Source: Thalassotalea sp. G2M2-11 (GTDB taxonomy: Bacteria > Pseudomonadota > Gammaproteobacteria > Enterobacterales > Alteromonadaceae). From it: a DNA stretch of 64,000 bases. The stretch covers positions 310,001 through 374,000 of the forward strand of contig NZ_JADNYL010000004.1 in NCBI RefSeq assembly GCF_017168195.1, written 5' to 3'. The position numbers and the translations under genes were made by a program. Each line of letters opens with the position of its first letter. Position 1 is the stretch's first letter. Positions 15,522 to 24,761 of the stretch are shown in pieces. The notes beneath the pieces were generated by a model that was given only the letters and a program-made list of their open reading frames with translations, did not search any database and had not been told where the DNA came from.

Positions 15522-16460
15522 TTAATAACCATCATCGAAGTTAATCAAGTACTCTAACGGTTGTTGTTGGGTAAAACGTAGATAGTTATCGCAAAATATT
15601 TTATAGATATCTTCTGGAAAACTCACCGCAGCGTTGTGTGGTGTGATCAATACATTATCTAAGGTCCAAAATGGACTGTCGTTTGGCAAAGGTTCTGTTT
15701 GAAAGACATCCAATACTGCGCCACGTATTTGTTTATTGCGTAATGATTCAATTAACGCTTGCTCATCAATGATTGCACCGCGGCCAACATTCATCAATAC
15801 GCCGTTACTGCCAAGTGCTTGTAACACTTTCTCATTGATCATGTGTTGCGTGTGCTTGGTGTGAGGTAACACGGTTATTAGGTAATCGACTTGCTGAGCT
15901 AATTCACAAATGTTATCGGGTGAATACACCTTATCTATGTATTGCATCGGCTTTGCTGTGCGGCTTAAACCTAATACTTTCATCTGGAAATGAGCAGCTG
16001 TTTTGGCAATCGCTTGCCCGATAGAGCCTAGTCCACATATGCCTATAGTTAAGCCAGTTAAACTGCGATAGGGTAAGCTGTGCCAGAGCTGATTATGTTG
16101 ATGTTTTTGTGTGGTAAAAATATGGCGCTCTAGTGCAAGTATATAGGTAAAAACGTATTCACTCATCAAGGGGCCCAACACGGCTTTGACACCGGTTAAG
16201 CAATAATCTGTGCGAAGCTTTGGCTGACATAAAGCTTCTACACCGGCAAACGTTGACTGTACCCATTGCAGCTTTGATGCATATTTAAGTAATGGTGCTA
16301 TTAAAGCCGGTTGTCCTAAAATGATATTCACATCGTTGATAACGTCTTTTGCTTGTTCAGTATCTTGTGCCAGATGAATATTTAGATCGGGCAAAGTTTG
16401 CGCTGTGATTAACTTTTCGTATTGTGCGGCTTGTTCTGAAATTATCAGTAAATTATTCAT
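15522..16460 (-). CDS. D-2-hydroxyacid dehydrogenase
   Basis: A 312-residue NAD(P)-dependent dehydrogenase of the GhrA/glyoxylate-hydroxypyruvate reductase branch, which reduces 2-oxoacids to D-2-hydroxyacids. The nucleotide-binding loop is GICGLGSIGQAIAK at about 140. The catalytic trio shows as R in MNVGRGAII, E in VLDVFQTEPLP and H in ITPHNAA. The N-terminal lid domain is shorter and less conserved, as usual. The substrate cannot be told from sequence. The upstream neighbour on the same strand, an EAL protein, starts 49 bases away with no functional tie. The Shine-Dalgarno signal is weak. Confidence 0.87.
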   Translation of the reverse strand: MNNLLIISEQAAQYEKLITAQTLPDLNIHLAQDTEQAKDVINDVNIILGQPALIAPLLKYASKLQWVQSTFAGVEALCQPKLRTDYCLTGVKAVLGPLMSEYVFTYILALERHIFTTQKHQHNQLWHSLPYRSLTGLTIGICGLGSIGQAIAKTAAHFQMKVLGLSRTAKPMQYIDKVYSPDNICELAQQVDYLITVLPHTKHTQHMINEKVLQALGSNGVLMNVGRGAIIDEQALIESLRNKQIRGAVLDVFQTEPLPNDSPFWTLDNVLITPHNAAVSFPEDIYKIFCDNYLRFTQQQPLEYLINFDDGY

Positions 16461-16508
16461 TGAATTAGGCTACTAGAGTTACCTGTTTACCATAGGAGGG
16501 CTGGAGGT

Positions 16509-17279
16509 TTATGTCAATTGGTCAAAGTTAACGCTTGGTAAGCTTTCAAATCCAGGTTTAGCAAACAGATAACCTTGCATTAACTCAATACCTGCTTGTT
16601 GCAAAAAGCGCATTTCATTGATGGTCTCTATCCCTTCTGCCAGCGGAGTGACATTGAGATCGTTAAATAAATTGAGACAATGCTTTAGTATGTATTGTCG
16701 AGGTTTATCTTGGTCAATATTGCGGATTAATTCCATGTCAATTTTGACAATGTTGGTCTGAAAATCGGCAATTAAGCCAAGCCCAGCATAGCCTGAACCA
16801 AAATCATCTACGGCTGTTTTAAACCCCGTTTTTTTGTAATATTCGACAATGCTTTTTATGAAACCGCTGTCGTTAATCTTTTCTGTTTCGGTGAACTCAA
16901 ACATGATTCGCTCAGTGGCAAAACCATATTTTTCTGCTGCAGCTAAGGTAGTGCGAATACAGCGCTCAGGTTGATAAATGGCGTTTGGCAAAAAGTTGAT
17001 ACTTAAGATTGACTCCAGTTTTAATTTTGCAGCCAATGCTATTGCTTTTACCCGACAGCTTTGATCAAATAAGTACCGATTTTCGTCATTCACTTGGTTA
17101 ATAATTTCAAAAGCGGGTTCGTTGTTTACTCCCCTCACCAAAGCCTCATAACCAAATATTTCGCTGGTTTTGCAATTAACTATAGGCTGAAATGCCATGG
17201 TGAAATCGAAATCTAAGCTGCCTTTATCAGCACAATTACTACAGGAAAATCGGTCAAATATCTGAGTGTCTTCATTCAT
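16509..17279 (-). CDS. Stand-alone EAL-domain phosphodiesterase
   Basis: A 256-residue protein made almost entirely of one EAL domain, which hydrolyses cyclic di-GMP to pGpG. The motifs are complete: EALVRG at 45-50, an INFLPNA metal-binding Asn, FEFTETEKI, DDFGSGYAGL, KIDMEL and AEGIE. A short N-terminal tail has a CSNC pair (C13, C16), which could bind metal or form a disulfide. No transmembrane or sensor domain is visible, so it is probably cytosolic. Catalysis is likely because all metal and lysine positions are kept. It is not coupled to a GGDEF protein nearby. Confidence 0.88.
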   Translation of the reverse strand: MNEDTQIFDRFSCSNCADKGSLDFDFTMAFQPIVNCKTSEIFGYEALVRGVNNEPAFEIINQVNDENRYLFDQSCRVKAIALAAKLKLESILSINFLPNAIYQPERCIRTTLAAAEKYGFATERIMFEFTETEKINDSGFIKSIVEYYKKTGFKTAVDDFGSGYAGLGLIADFQTNIVKIDMELIRNIDQDKPRQYILKHCLNLFNDLNVTPLAEGIETINEMRFLQQAGIELMQGYLFAKPGFESLPSVNFDQLT

Positions 17280-17367
17280 TAGTGTCTTTAACTTTCACTT
17301 GGTTGAGGTAATGAGCTTGTTGAGATCAGTATAGTACTAAATTGAAATAATGTTGTTTTTAAACAAA

Positions 17368-18531
17368 TTAACATTTATTGGCAATACGCTTACTTTTAGT
17401 ATGTCGACAGCGCCAGAGGTAAATGCCTGAAATGATGAAAAAACAAGGTAATAAGCTCAATAACAACCATAACATTTTTATTGGCCAGCCAATAAATTCA
17501 CCAATATGAAACTTGTACCTGAAATTCCATACTTGTGTGGCGAGTGTCGTAGTGGATGCATTAAAGGTTTGAAGTACGTCGCCAGTGTATGGATTTGCCC
17601 AGCTCCAGCTATAGGCATGACTCTCATCGGGCATTTGTATTCTGAGTGCTAAAGCAGATGTGGGTTCTTGGGGTAAATAAATACGATATACCTCGCCCGT
17701 TGGTAATGCTTGAGCAGCATTATAATACGCTTGATCAAGGGATGAGTTTAACCATTTACCTTGACTGGTTGTGACAGTGGGTATCTTTATTGGTTGTTGT
17801 ATTTGGCTAAAGGTGACTTGTTCAACGATTTTTTGACTGATTTCTGGCCAATAAAATGAGATACCTGAAAAGGCGATTAGTATCAAAGGGAAGGCTAATA
17901 ACAGCCCAAGACTACCGTGTAATTGGTGAAATAAGATCGACTTTTTAGCATGCCAACGCACGCGTAAACGCTTTAATCTGTGCTTGGGTTTTAACCATAA
18001 GTATACGCCAATAACTACTTCGATGATGAAGATCAAACAAGCAATTGACACCCAAAGTTGTAACGGCCTTTCCCCATGGTCATTACTGTAAAGCAGCCAG
18101 CGGTGCCATGCCATGATAAAACCATAAAAGGTATCGTAAAAAGAATGCCTGAGCAGTATGTCGCCAGTGTATGGGTTAATATTTAGGTATTGTTTATTAC
18201 TGAGTCTGACTTGCCATACTTTGTTAGGATCAGGATTTCGTTGAATAAATTGTATTTTCGTATTGGTTTCTTGTTCGATATGGTTGACCAATGATGACAA
18301 CGGTAAGGGTTGCTGGTGTAAGAGATGATCTGCGCTATTGACTTGCCAATACTGAGGACTAAGCCATGCTTGTATCTCTTTTGCGTACAGGAGTAATGCC
18401 CCAGAAAGGCTCAAACTTATGAGTAAACCGGCACTTAATAGTGCCAATATTAAATGGATGCGCCTGATGAAAACTTTCAAGGAGTAAGACCTAACATAAT
18501 GATTGTCAAAATGAAGTTTGACGAGATCCAA
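17368..18531 (-). CDS. PepSY-associated membrane protein (iron-uptake type)
   Basis: A 387-residue inner-membrane protein of the PepSY/PiuB family. It has a first helix at about 22-50 and two periplasmic PepSY modules (about 60-130 and 240-310). Helices are near 155-180, 205-228 and 350-375, and it ends with a short basic tail. Members next to siderophore receptors are thought to help reduce or release iron from ferric siderophores. The gene follows the TonB receptor with a 58-base gap, so it is probably the second gene of one Fur-controlled unit. The start is uncertain: the open frame begins at a TTG at 18531, and another TTG 17 codons in gives the more typical start K.FIRRIH. Confidence 0.85.
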   Translation of the reverse strand: MDLVKLHFDNHYVRSYSLKVFIRRIHLILALLSAGLLISLSLSGALLLYAKEIQAWLSPQYWQVNSADHLLHQQPLPLSSLVNHIEQETNTKIQFIQRNPDPNKVWQVRLSNKQYLNINPYTGDILLRHSFYDTFYGFIMAWHRWLLYSNDHGERPLQLWVSIACLIFIIEVVIGVYLWLKPKHRLKRLRVRWHAKKSILFHQLHGSLGLLLAFPLILIAFSGISFYWPEISQKIVEQVTFSQIQQPIKIPTVTTSQGKWLNSSLDQAYYNAAQALPTGEVYRIYLPQEPTSALALRIQMPDESHAYSWSWANPYTGDVLQTFNASTTTLATQVWNFRYKFHIGEFIGWPIKMLWLLLSLLPCFFIISGIYLWRCRHTKSKRIANKC

Positions 18532-18589
18532 GTGACCTTTTACGGTTACGAGAACCTCGTCATGGGGGACGGTTTAGCAGCTTATGTGG

Positions 18590-20719
18590 TTAAAACTGGT
18601 ATTGCACACCAAGGTTAACCGTGGTGCCTAAGCCTTTAACATTGTAGCCACTGTAGGTATATGCCTGAGATTTAGCTGGGTAGTAATCTTGATTAAACAA
18701 GTTCTCAATACCGATGAATGCTTGCCAATCTCGATTCAATTGATATTGGCCACTAAAGTTAACTAAGTGGTAGCTATTGATCGGGCCTTTATCACCGACA
18801 TGCTCACCTGCAACCGTATCAAAGCGTTTGCGGTTACCGACATATAAGTAGGTTAACGACATGCTTGATAGCTCATTTGGTGACCAATTGATGTTGATGC
18901 TGCCTTTAGGGGCGCTAATTTGTTTTGCGCCTAAGTAAATGTCATTTTTAGTGTCCTTGCCTTCAACCCAAGCATAGGTAGCGGTAATATCAAAGTTGTC
19001 AGCCAATTGATAATGAGCCAGTGCTTCATAACCATATATTTCTTGAGGTGCGCGAACCGGCATATAAACGCCAGTAGCAGGATCGTATTTATTGGTGGTG
19101 CCTAATTCTGAGGTGCTTCGGTAAGCTGAAAATTCCATTCGAAGGTTATCAACTACGGAAGTAAAACCAATTTCATAGTTATCAATAATGGATGCTTGTG
19201 TTTGAATATCGGCGATGTCGCTGACGGTCGCGGTGCGAAGTAGTCTGCCAATGTCTGAAATATCTGAACCTTGTGAATAGTTTGCAAATGGCTGGAAGTA
19301 TTCGGCGATGTTATAACGCACGCCTACATTATAGGTGGTTGCGCTATAGTTGAGGGTATCGCCTTTTACCGCCATTGGTATTGAGCAGATATCTACGCTT
19401 TTGCACAGCCTTAAGGTTTTATAATCTTGTACTGCTAAGTCAATATTTTCACGTCGAACCCCAGCTTTTACAATTAAGTCTTCCTGTATTAGCCATTTGC
19501 TTTGCAAAAAGCCGGCAACGTTTTCCATGTCCATTTCCGGCACCCATACCCGACCATCAACCATAGGCTGAGAAGTCACATCGTTTAGTGCGTCAATCCC
19601 GTAAATGATGGTTGCCTCTAGGTCATCCCACTCAAATAGGCTATTAAAGGTAGCTCGTAAGCCTTTTTTGTCAGACTTTATCACTGATTGACCACCATCG
19701 TAGCCCTGCTCTGGGTTGGCCAATACCGGAGAATAAAAGAAAGTGTTCTTCACTTTTTGCGCATAGGCATCAAGTACTAATTGGGTATTATCAAACAGCG
19801 CCTGATCGGTATATTTCAACATCACATTTTGATTATTCGGCCCTTGTGGTTCGCCAGGAGCATCGGTGCCAGCAGGTGCTTTAATGGCATAAGTTTTTTC
19901 ACCACTATTAACACTACCAACAACGTCAACAAGATTACTGTCTTGCTCTGACTGGTAGTGGTTAATGACCAATTGCATCGAAATATCATCATTAAATTGA
20001 TAACCAAATTTGGTAAAATAATTGTGCATTACCGCGTCAGATAAGCCATATTTTAAGCCGATAACATCGCCTTCGGCGTCCTTTTGTAGGCCATTTTCTT
20101 CGAAACTTGCACTGGCAACATAGCTGAAATTATTGAGCTGACCGTTGATCATCCCTTCAATACGCTGACCTGTACTGTCTTCAAATTTTGCGGTGCTAAA
20201 GCGGCTGGAAAGACTCACTTGACCATTAAATTTGCTGTCTGCATGGGCTTTTTTTGTAATGTAGTTAATAATGCCGCCAGCTGCGCCATTACCATAAATC
20301 GAGGTCGCCCCTTTAATAACTTCAATACGCTCGATGGAGTTTGGGTCAATGGTTCTGATACCAAGCGCGCCATTACGTAATGGTGTCGATTGTGGAACGC
20401 CATCAATCATGACCAATGGAGAACGTCCTCTTAAGGTTTGGCTGGAGTTGCTTGACGTGCCAGTACTTGGCGCTAATCCCGGTACTAAGGTTGCCAGTAT
20501 TGTTTGTAACTCAGGTGATACTTTTAATTGCTTTTCAATTTGTTGACGATTGATGATGGTAATTGTCGCGGGCACTTCGTCAATGCTTTCGACAATGCGA
20601 CTGCCAGTCACCACAATACGTTCAATATCTTTGCTATCAGCCATTGAATTTTCTGTCAGTGTTTGTCCCTGTGCATGCCATGCAGTGAGTAGGGCAAGTA
20701 AAGTTATTCGAGTTTTCAT
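18590..20719 (-). CDS. TonB-dependent siderophore receptor
   Basis: A 709-residue outer-membrane gated channel. After a short signal peptide (MKTRITLLALLTAWHAQG) comes the TonB box region DIERIVVTGSR. The plug domain spans about 45-155, with 'TLRGRSPLVMIDGVPQ' and 'IERIEVIKGATSIYGNGAAGGIINYITK'. The 22-strand barrel ends with 'GLGTTVNLGVQYQF'. Sequence and plug type fit ferric-siderophore receptors; the exact ligand is unknown. A good Fur box lies 54 bases upstream, and the PepSY partner follows downstream. This supports an iron role and repression by Fur-Fe2+. No siderophore biosynthesis genes are in the window. Confidence 0.92.
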   Translation of the reverse strand: MKTRITLLALLTAWHAQGQTLTENSMADSKDIERIVVTGSRIVESIDEVPATITIINRQQIEKQLKVSPELQTILATLVPGLAPSTGTSSNSSQTLRGRSPLVMIDGVPQSTPLRNGALGIRTIDPNSIERIEVIKGATSIYGNGAAGGIINYITKKAHADSKFNGQVSLSSRFSTAKFEDSTGQRIEGMINGQLNNFSYVASASFEENGLQKDAEGDVIGLKYGLSDAVMHNYFTKFGYQFNDDISMQLVINHYQSEQDSNLVDVVGSVNSGEKTYAIKAPAGTDAPGEPQGPNNQNVMLKYTDQALFDNTQLVLDAYAQKVKNTFFYSPVLANPEQGYDGGQSVIKSDKKGLRATFNSLFEWDDLEATIIYGIDALNDVTSQPMVDGRVWVPEMDMENVAGFLQSKWLIQEDLIVKAGVRRENIDLAVQDYKTLRLCKSVDICSIPMAVKGDTLNYSATTYNVGVRYNIAEYFQPFANYSQGSDISDIGRLLRTATVSDIADIQTQASIIDNYEIGFTSVVDNLRMEFSAYRSTSELGTTNKYDPATGVYMPVRAPQEIYGYEALAHYQLADNFDITATYAWVEGKDTKNDIYLGAKQISAPKGSININWSPNELSSMSLTYLYVGNRKRFDTVAGEHVGDKGPINSYHLVNFSGQYQLNRDWQAFIGIENLFNQDYYPAKSQAYTYSGYNVKGLGTTVNLGVQYQF

Positions 20720-20772
20720 GAGGTGTTTTTTGCCTAAAAGTCAGTGAGAAATAATTTGATGCGGATCTTAAT

Positions 20773-20791
20773 GCAAATTATTATCATTAGC
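20773..20791. promoter_or_regulatory. Fur box upstream of the siderophore receptor
   Basis: GCAAATTATTATCATTAGC matches 14 of 19 positions of the Fur consensus GATAATGATAATCATTATC by eye. It is placed 54 bases upstream of the receptor ATG on the minus strand, in the expected promoter zone. This predicts repression under iron sufficiency. Confidence 0.7.
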
Positions 20792-20933
20792 AATAAGTTT
20801 GAGGTAGAAAAATATGAAATTTTTAACCGATTGAAAAATGATGATTTGATCGCGGTCAGTGAAAAGCACGCCCTAGTTGTTACAAGTATTTTAGGTGTGA
20901 TGGCGGAGATGATGTATGAAATAGGTTAGTTTG

Positions 20934-20960
20934 AAAAGGCACTCAATTATCGTGAGTGCC
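20934..20960 (-). terminator. Rho-independent terminator of the CocE-type hydrolase gene
   Basis: On the minus strand an 8-bp stem (GGCACTCA at 20938-20945 with TGAGTGCC at 20953-20960) is followed by TTTTC. It lies about 50 bases beyond the stop of the hydrolase gene. A further stem (CAGCCGT/ACGGCTG, about 20973-21000) lies between the stop and this hairpin. Confidence 0.8.
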
Positions 20961-21011
20961 TCAGCAAAAAGGTCAGCCGTTAATGAGTTATTTACGGCTG
21001 AGGTGTTGCCA

Positions 21012-22886
21012 CTAGTTAATGGTATTAAAGTGAATGGCACTAGGGTATTGCTTGTTGTGATAGATTTTATGCGTTGCTTTGACATAATCGTCTTGTGTCG
21101 CATGAAAAATATTATCAACGTATTTTTGTGGGTTAATATCAATAAACGGGAACATACTGCTTTGAATTTGGATTTGTAACTTATGGCCACGTTTTATGGT
21201 ATGTAACACATCATAAAGTTCAAAATTGACTTTAGTTGCTTTATTGGGGGTAAAAGCTTTTGGTTCGCTAAAGCTATCACGGAAGCGACCACGAATTACT
21301 CCCCAGCGCACTAATTCATGGCGGTTACCGGTTTCTTGATCCACCTTGTCGTTATTGACGTCTTTACCCGGGAAGACATCTACTAGTTTAACAACGATGT
21401 CAGCCGCACTTTGTGTGGTTGAAAACCACAGGTCAAGATCGATGGCGCCAGCGATGGTCATATCATCTTTCATGATGTCGGTTTCAAACACTAGTACATC
21501 AGGTCGACGAGCGGCAAAGCGCTGATCTTCAACCATATAAGGTCTGTCCCATCCTCTACTGATATTGGCTGAATGCGGTACTGGCTTGTTAGGGTCACTA
21601 ATGAAATCACTGGCACCTTTGTTGTTTGCTGTGGTTTTAAGTGATTCACTTTCGGCTAAAAACAAGGTGTGTTTACTTGATTTTTTTGGTGGCCAAACAT
21701 CAAAATGACGCCAGCGATTACTACCTGTTTCAAACATAGTCGCTGTGGCTAAGTTAGCTTCACCTTCGCCTTTTAAATGCTGTTTAAAAAAGGGTAGCAG
21801 TACTTCTTTTTGGAAATATTGACTGGTGTTAAAGCCGAAATCTGCCTCGCCTAACTTTTCACCTTTACCACTATTCCATTGTCCATGATACCAAGGGCCC
21901 ATGATCATTTTAATATGATCTTGTTTATTGCCATTTGACATTGCTTGGTAGGTCGCAAGTGGGCCATATAAGTCTTCAGTGTCATACCAGCCACCAACAA
22001 CTAAGGTAGCAGGTTTGGTTTTTTTCAAATGAGGTAAGACATTACGTGCCTGCCAATAATCGTCATAATTTGGATGCTCAGTTAATTCATTCCAAAAAGG
22101 GCGGGTACCGTTAAAGTAGTTTTTATTGACGTTAGATAATGGCCCCAGTTCACGGAAAAATTGATAACCGTCAGGTGTTATTGCGTCCATACGTTTTGGC
22201 CAATGGGCATGTACATCTTCTCGTACTTTGTCAAAAGAGTCGAAAAAGATAAACGCCATCGGTAATACAAAAGCTCCGTTGCGATGAAAATCATCAAAGA
22301 ACCAGTCAGCAATCGGTGCTTGCGGTGAAATCGCTTTCAATGCGGGGTGACTGTTGATAGAGGCTACCGATGTGTAATAACCCGGATAGGAAGTACCCCA
22401 CATACCCACTTTGCCATTATGGTTGTCAATATTCTTAACAAGCCAATCGATGGTGTCATAAGTGTCAGTCGCATCATCAGTGGCTTGTTTGCCTTTTGTG
22501 TATGCATCTTGCGGGCGCATATTAACATATTGCCCTTCAGACATGAATTTGCCACGTACATCTTGGAACACAAAAATAAAGCCTTCTTTTTCAAAGCTTG
22601 CACTTGGCCCTAAGCGTGTTTTGTATTTATTGCTACCGTAGGGGGCTACTCGATAAGGCGTTCGTTGCATCATTATCGGGTATTTTTTCGATCTATCGTT
22701 TGGTAGGTAAACAGAGGTAAATAGTTTGATGCCATCACGCATGGTAATTTTATGTTCAAACTTGGTGTAATTAGCACGAATATATTCAGCTCGCTCATCC
22801 ACTTTTTTATCTTTTGCAATGCTCAGCGTACTGACGCAAAGTAAAAAGATAAAGGTGATCGAGCGGCTTAACCATACTTTTTGCAT
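21012..22886 (-). CDS. Secreted CocE/NonD (X-Pro dipeptidyl-peptidase-like) hydrolase
   Basis: A 624-residue alpha/beta hydrolase with a signal peptide (about 1-25, ending in SIAKD). The N-terminal CocE/NonD domain opens with 'ITMRDGIKLFTSVYLP'. The nucleophile Ser sits in WGTSYPGYY near 173. The Asp of the triad is likely in 'VVGGWYDTEDLYGP'. The C-terminal jelly-roll domain (from about 420) has the usual 'WFSTTQSAADIVVKLVDVFPG' and 'LQIQIQSSMFPFIDINPQ'. Such enzymes cleave acyl esters, amides or X-Pro dipeptides; the substrate here is open. A strong AAGGAG precedes the ATG. It stands alone between the receptor promoter region and the EamA gene. Confidence 0.9.
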   Translation of the reverse strand: MQKVWLSRSITFIFLLCVSTLSIAKDKKVDERAEYIRANYTKFEHKITMRDGIKLFTSVYLPNDRSKKYPIMMQRTPYRVAPYGSNKYKTRLGPSASFEKEGFIFVFQDVRGKFMSEGQYVNMRPQDAYTKGKQATDDATDTYDTIDWLVKNIDNHNGKVGMWGTSYPGYYTSVASINSHPALKAISPQAPIADWFFDDFHRNGAFVLPMAFIFFDSFDKVREDVHAHWPKRMDAITPDGYQFFRELGPLSNVNKNYFNGTRPFWNELTEHPNYDDYWQARNVLPHLKKTKPATLVVGGWYDTEDLYGPLATYQAMSNGNKQDHIKMIMGPWYHGQWNSGKGEKLGEADFGFNTSQYFQKEVLLPFFKQHLKGEGEANLATATMFETGSNRWRHFDVWPPKKSSKHTLFLAESESLKTTANNKGASDFISDPNKPVPHSANISRGWDRPYMVEDQRFAARRPDVLVFETDIMKDDMTIAGAIDLDLWFSTTQSAADIVVKLVDVFPGKDVNNDKVDQETGNRHELVRWGVIRGRFRDSFSEPKAFTPNKATKVNFELYDVLHTIKRGHKLQIQIQSSMFPFIDINPQKYVDNIFHATQDDYVKATHKIYHNKQYPSAIHFNTIN

Positions 22887-23058
22887 TGGTCACTCCTTGG
22901 ATAAAATATTGTTAGTATTATTATTTTGCTAATTGATATTATTCGATTTTTTATTAATCACCAAATGCATAGAACGCTTTTTTATGGGCTTTCACCGAAT
23001 TACTTTACATTCATTTCTGTACTTTTAGAGTAATGATCTATAAGCATGAAGTACTAAC

Positions 23059-23904
23059 TTAGCGGGGCTTTCTATTGACAATAAACAAAGCGATGCCGCC
23101 AAGTACCGCTACTGAGGCTAAGGTAAACCTGAGTGTGATGGCCTCATTTAACCAAAATATACCAGCAAATGCGGCGATAATCGGCACGCTGAGTTGAACC
23201 GTTGCCGCTGTGGTTGCCGCTAATGCAGGTAATACAGCATACCAGAGCGCATAACCTGCGCCAGAAGCGAGAGCACCAGAGGCAACCGCATAGCTAATAC
23301 CAATAGAACTGGTGTGTTTAACGTTGTCGAGTATCAAAAATAATATAACTGTCAGAGGGATCGCCCGAATAAAATTACCTGCAGTAGCTAAGGTAGCATG
23401 CTGACTACCTCTGCCAAGTAAGGAATAGACGCCCCAAGCACAACCGGCAATAACCATTAAGCTAGCATCTAGCAATGGTGGAGCAGTGACTCCGGGCAAT
23501 AATAATGCAATTAATCCCAGCGCTGCGATGATAACACCGATAGTTTGACGAAGACGCAAGCGCTCCCCTTGCCATAAGCCATAAATAATCATGGTTGCTT
23601 GCACAGCACCAAATAATAACAAGGCACCTGTTCCTGCACCTAAATTAAGATATGCAAAGGAAAACCCCGCCGCATAAATCAGCAAAGCTAAGGCTGATAA
23701 CCAGTTCCCGCCAAGTGAGTGTGAGCGGTATTTGCATAACCAAAATAAGCCAAGCATGATAGCGCCTGAGATAATACGAACCAAGGTGAAACTTGCCGCG
23801 TCAATATGCCCTGATGCTAAAGCTTCGCGACATAACAATGAATTTGCGGCAAACGCTATCATCGCTAACGTGGTGGTTATTCCTATTTTAAGGGATGATG
23901 TCAT
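23059..23904 (-). CDS. EamA-family (DMT) permease
   Basis: About 281 residues and ten hydrophobic helices in two five-helix EamA halves. The first half contains 'LVRIISGAIMLG' and the second 'LSVPIIAAFAGIFWLNEAIT', the family's signature. Drug/metabolite transporters of this kind export amino acids or other small metabolites; the substrate cannot be told. I chose the ATG at 23904 because the longer frame (to 23955) adds a hydrophilic tail uncommon in the family. The Shine-Dalgarno signal is weak at both. It is divergent from the cupredoxin operon. Confidence 0.87.
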   Translation of the reverse strand: MTSSLKIGITTTLAMIAFAANSLLCREALASGHIDAASFTLVRIISGAIMLGLFWLCKYRSHSLGGNWLSALALLIYAAGFSFAYLNLGAGTGALLLFGAVQATMIIYGLWQGERLRLRQTIGVIIAALGLIALLLPGVTAPPLLDASLMVIAGCAWGVYSLLGRGSQHATLATAGNFIRAIPLTVILFLILDNVKHTSSIGISYAVASGALASGAGYALWYAVLPALAATTAATVQLSVPIIAAFAGIFWLNEAITLRFTLASVAVLGGIALFIVNRKPR

Positions 23905-24092
23905 GCTTTTACTCTGATTGGTCGATACAAACTGGCAATGCCAAGTTAATACCAATAATAGGCTTATCCGTCCGATAGGCTAGTCTTATTCTAGCATTCG
24001 CTTTTGTAATATTACATAAAAGCGAGGTTTACTAGACACTTAAATTGCAAGAGGCTATGCTCAATAAAAAGTCATAATGGCATAATTAAGTA

Positions 24093-24761
24093 ATGGTAAC
24101 TTATAGAATTAATAAAAGAATAATAGCAGTGTTTATATTCTACATCGTTAGTTTTGCCAGTACCGGACAAGGCTTAAAATTGCGTATTGTTGACCATAAT
24201 CTGCAGCCGTTATCGGATGCTGTTATTGAAATACTTTCATCACAAGCAAGCCAGTTACCATCGCCAAAAAACGGTATCTATGTCATGGATCAAGTGAACA
24301 AAACTTTTCTCCCTAATGTCTTGCTTGTCCCCAAAAATAGCGCTGTTAGCTTTCCTAATAGTGATAATATTCGCCATCACGTTTATTCTTTTTCCAAACC
24401 TAAAGTTTTCGAGCTAAAACTATATGCGGGAAAGCCAAAAAGTCCGATAAGCTTTGATCAATCAGGTGTGGTGGTACTAGGGTGCAATATACATGATGAG
24501 ATGGTTGGCTATATTTATGTTTCTGAGTTTGGCAACGCGTATAAATCGGATGTTCAGGGGTTAATTAGTCTAGATGAATCGTGGGATGATTTGACTAAAT
24601 TAACCCTATGGCATCCATATCAAAAAGCTGGTGTTGGACAAGTTATTACAATTACCAAAGAGCAAATTCAACGAATAGATGGCGAGCTTGGTGTCGTGAT
24701 AGAAACAATACCACCAGCACCACGAGATAGCTTTGAAGATGTTTTCTCAAATGTTCACTAA
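24093..24761 (+). CDS. Secreted cupredoxin-like protein
   Basis: A 222-residue exported protein with an N-terminal signal segment (residues 8-26) and a blue-copper-like domain. Type-1 copper ligands are recognisable: H95 or H96 (IRHHVYSF), C131 and H134 (LGCNIHDEM) and M137. It resembles proteins annotated as 'methylamine utilization protein', although no methylamine genes are here. The C-terminal tail (about 150-222) has a polar, beta-rich extension ending in VIETIPPAP. It is the first of four genes that overlap or nearly touch. This suggests it donates a copper or redox signal to the membrane GGDEF/EAL protein encoded next, which is inference. Confidence 0.82.
   Translation: MVTYRINKRIIAVFIFYIVSFASTGQGLKLRIVDHNLQPLSDAVIEILSSQASQLPSPKNGIYVMDQVNKTFLPNVLLVPKNSAVSFPNSDNIRHHVYSFSKPKVFELKLYAGKPKSPISFDQSGVVVLGCNIHDEMVGYIYVSEFGNAYKSDVQGLISLDESWDDLTKLTLWHPYQKAGVGQVITITKEQIQRIDGELGVVIETIPPAPRDSFEDVFSNVH

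Noticed and set aside
20744-20929. Possible small gene between the siderophore receptor and the CocE hydrolase (plus strand, 61 codons)
   Set aside because: It runs through the receptor's promoter and Fur box, lacks a clear ribosome-binding site and resembles nothing known.
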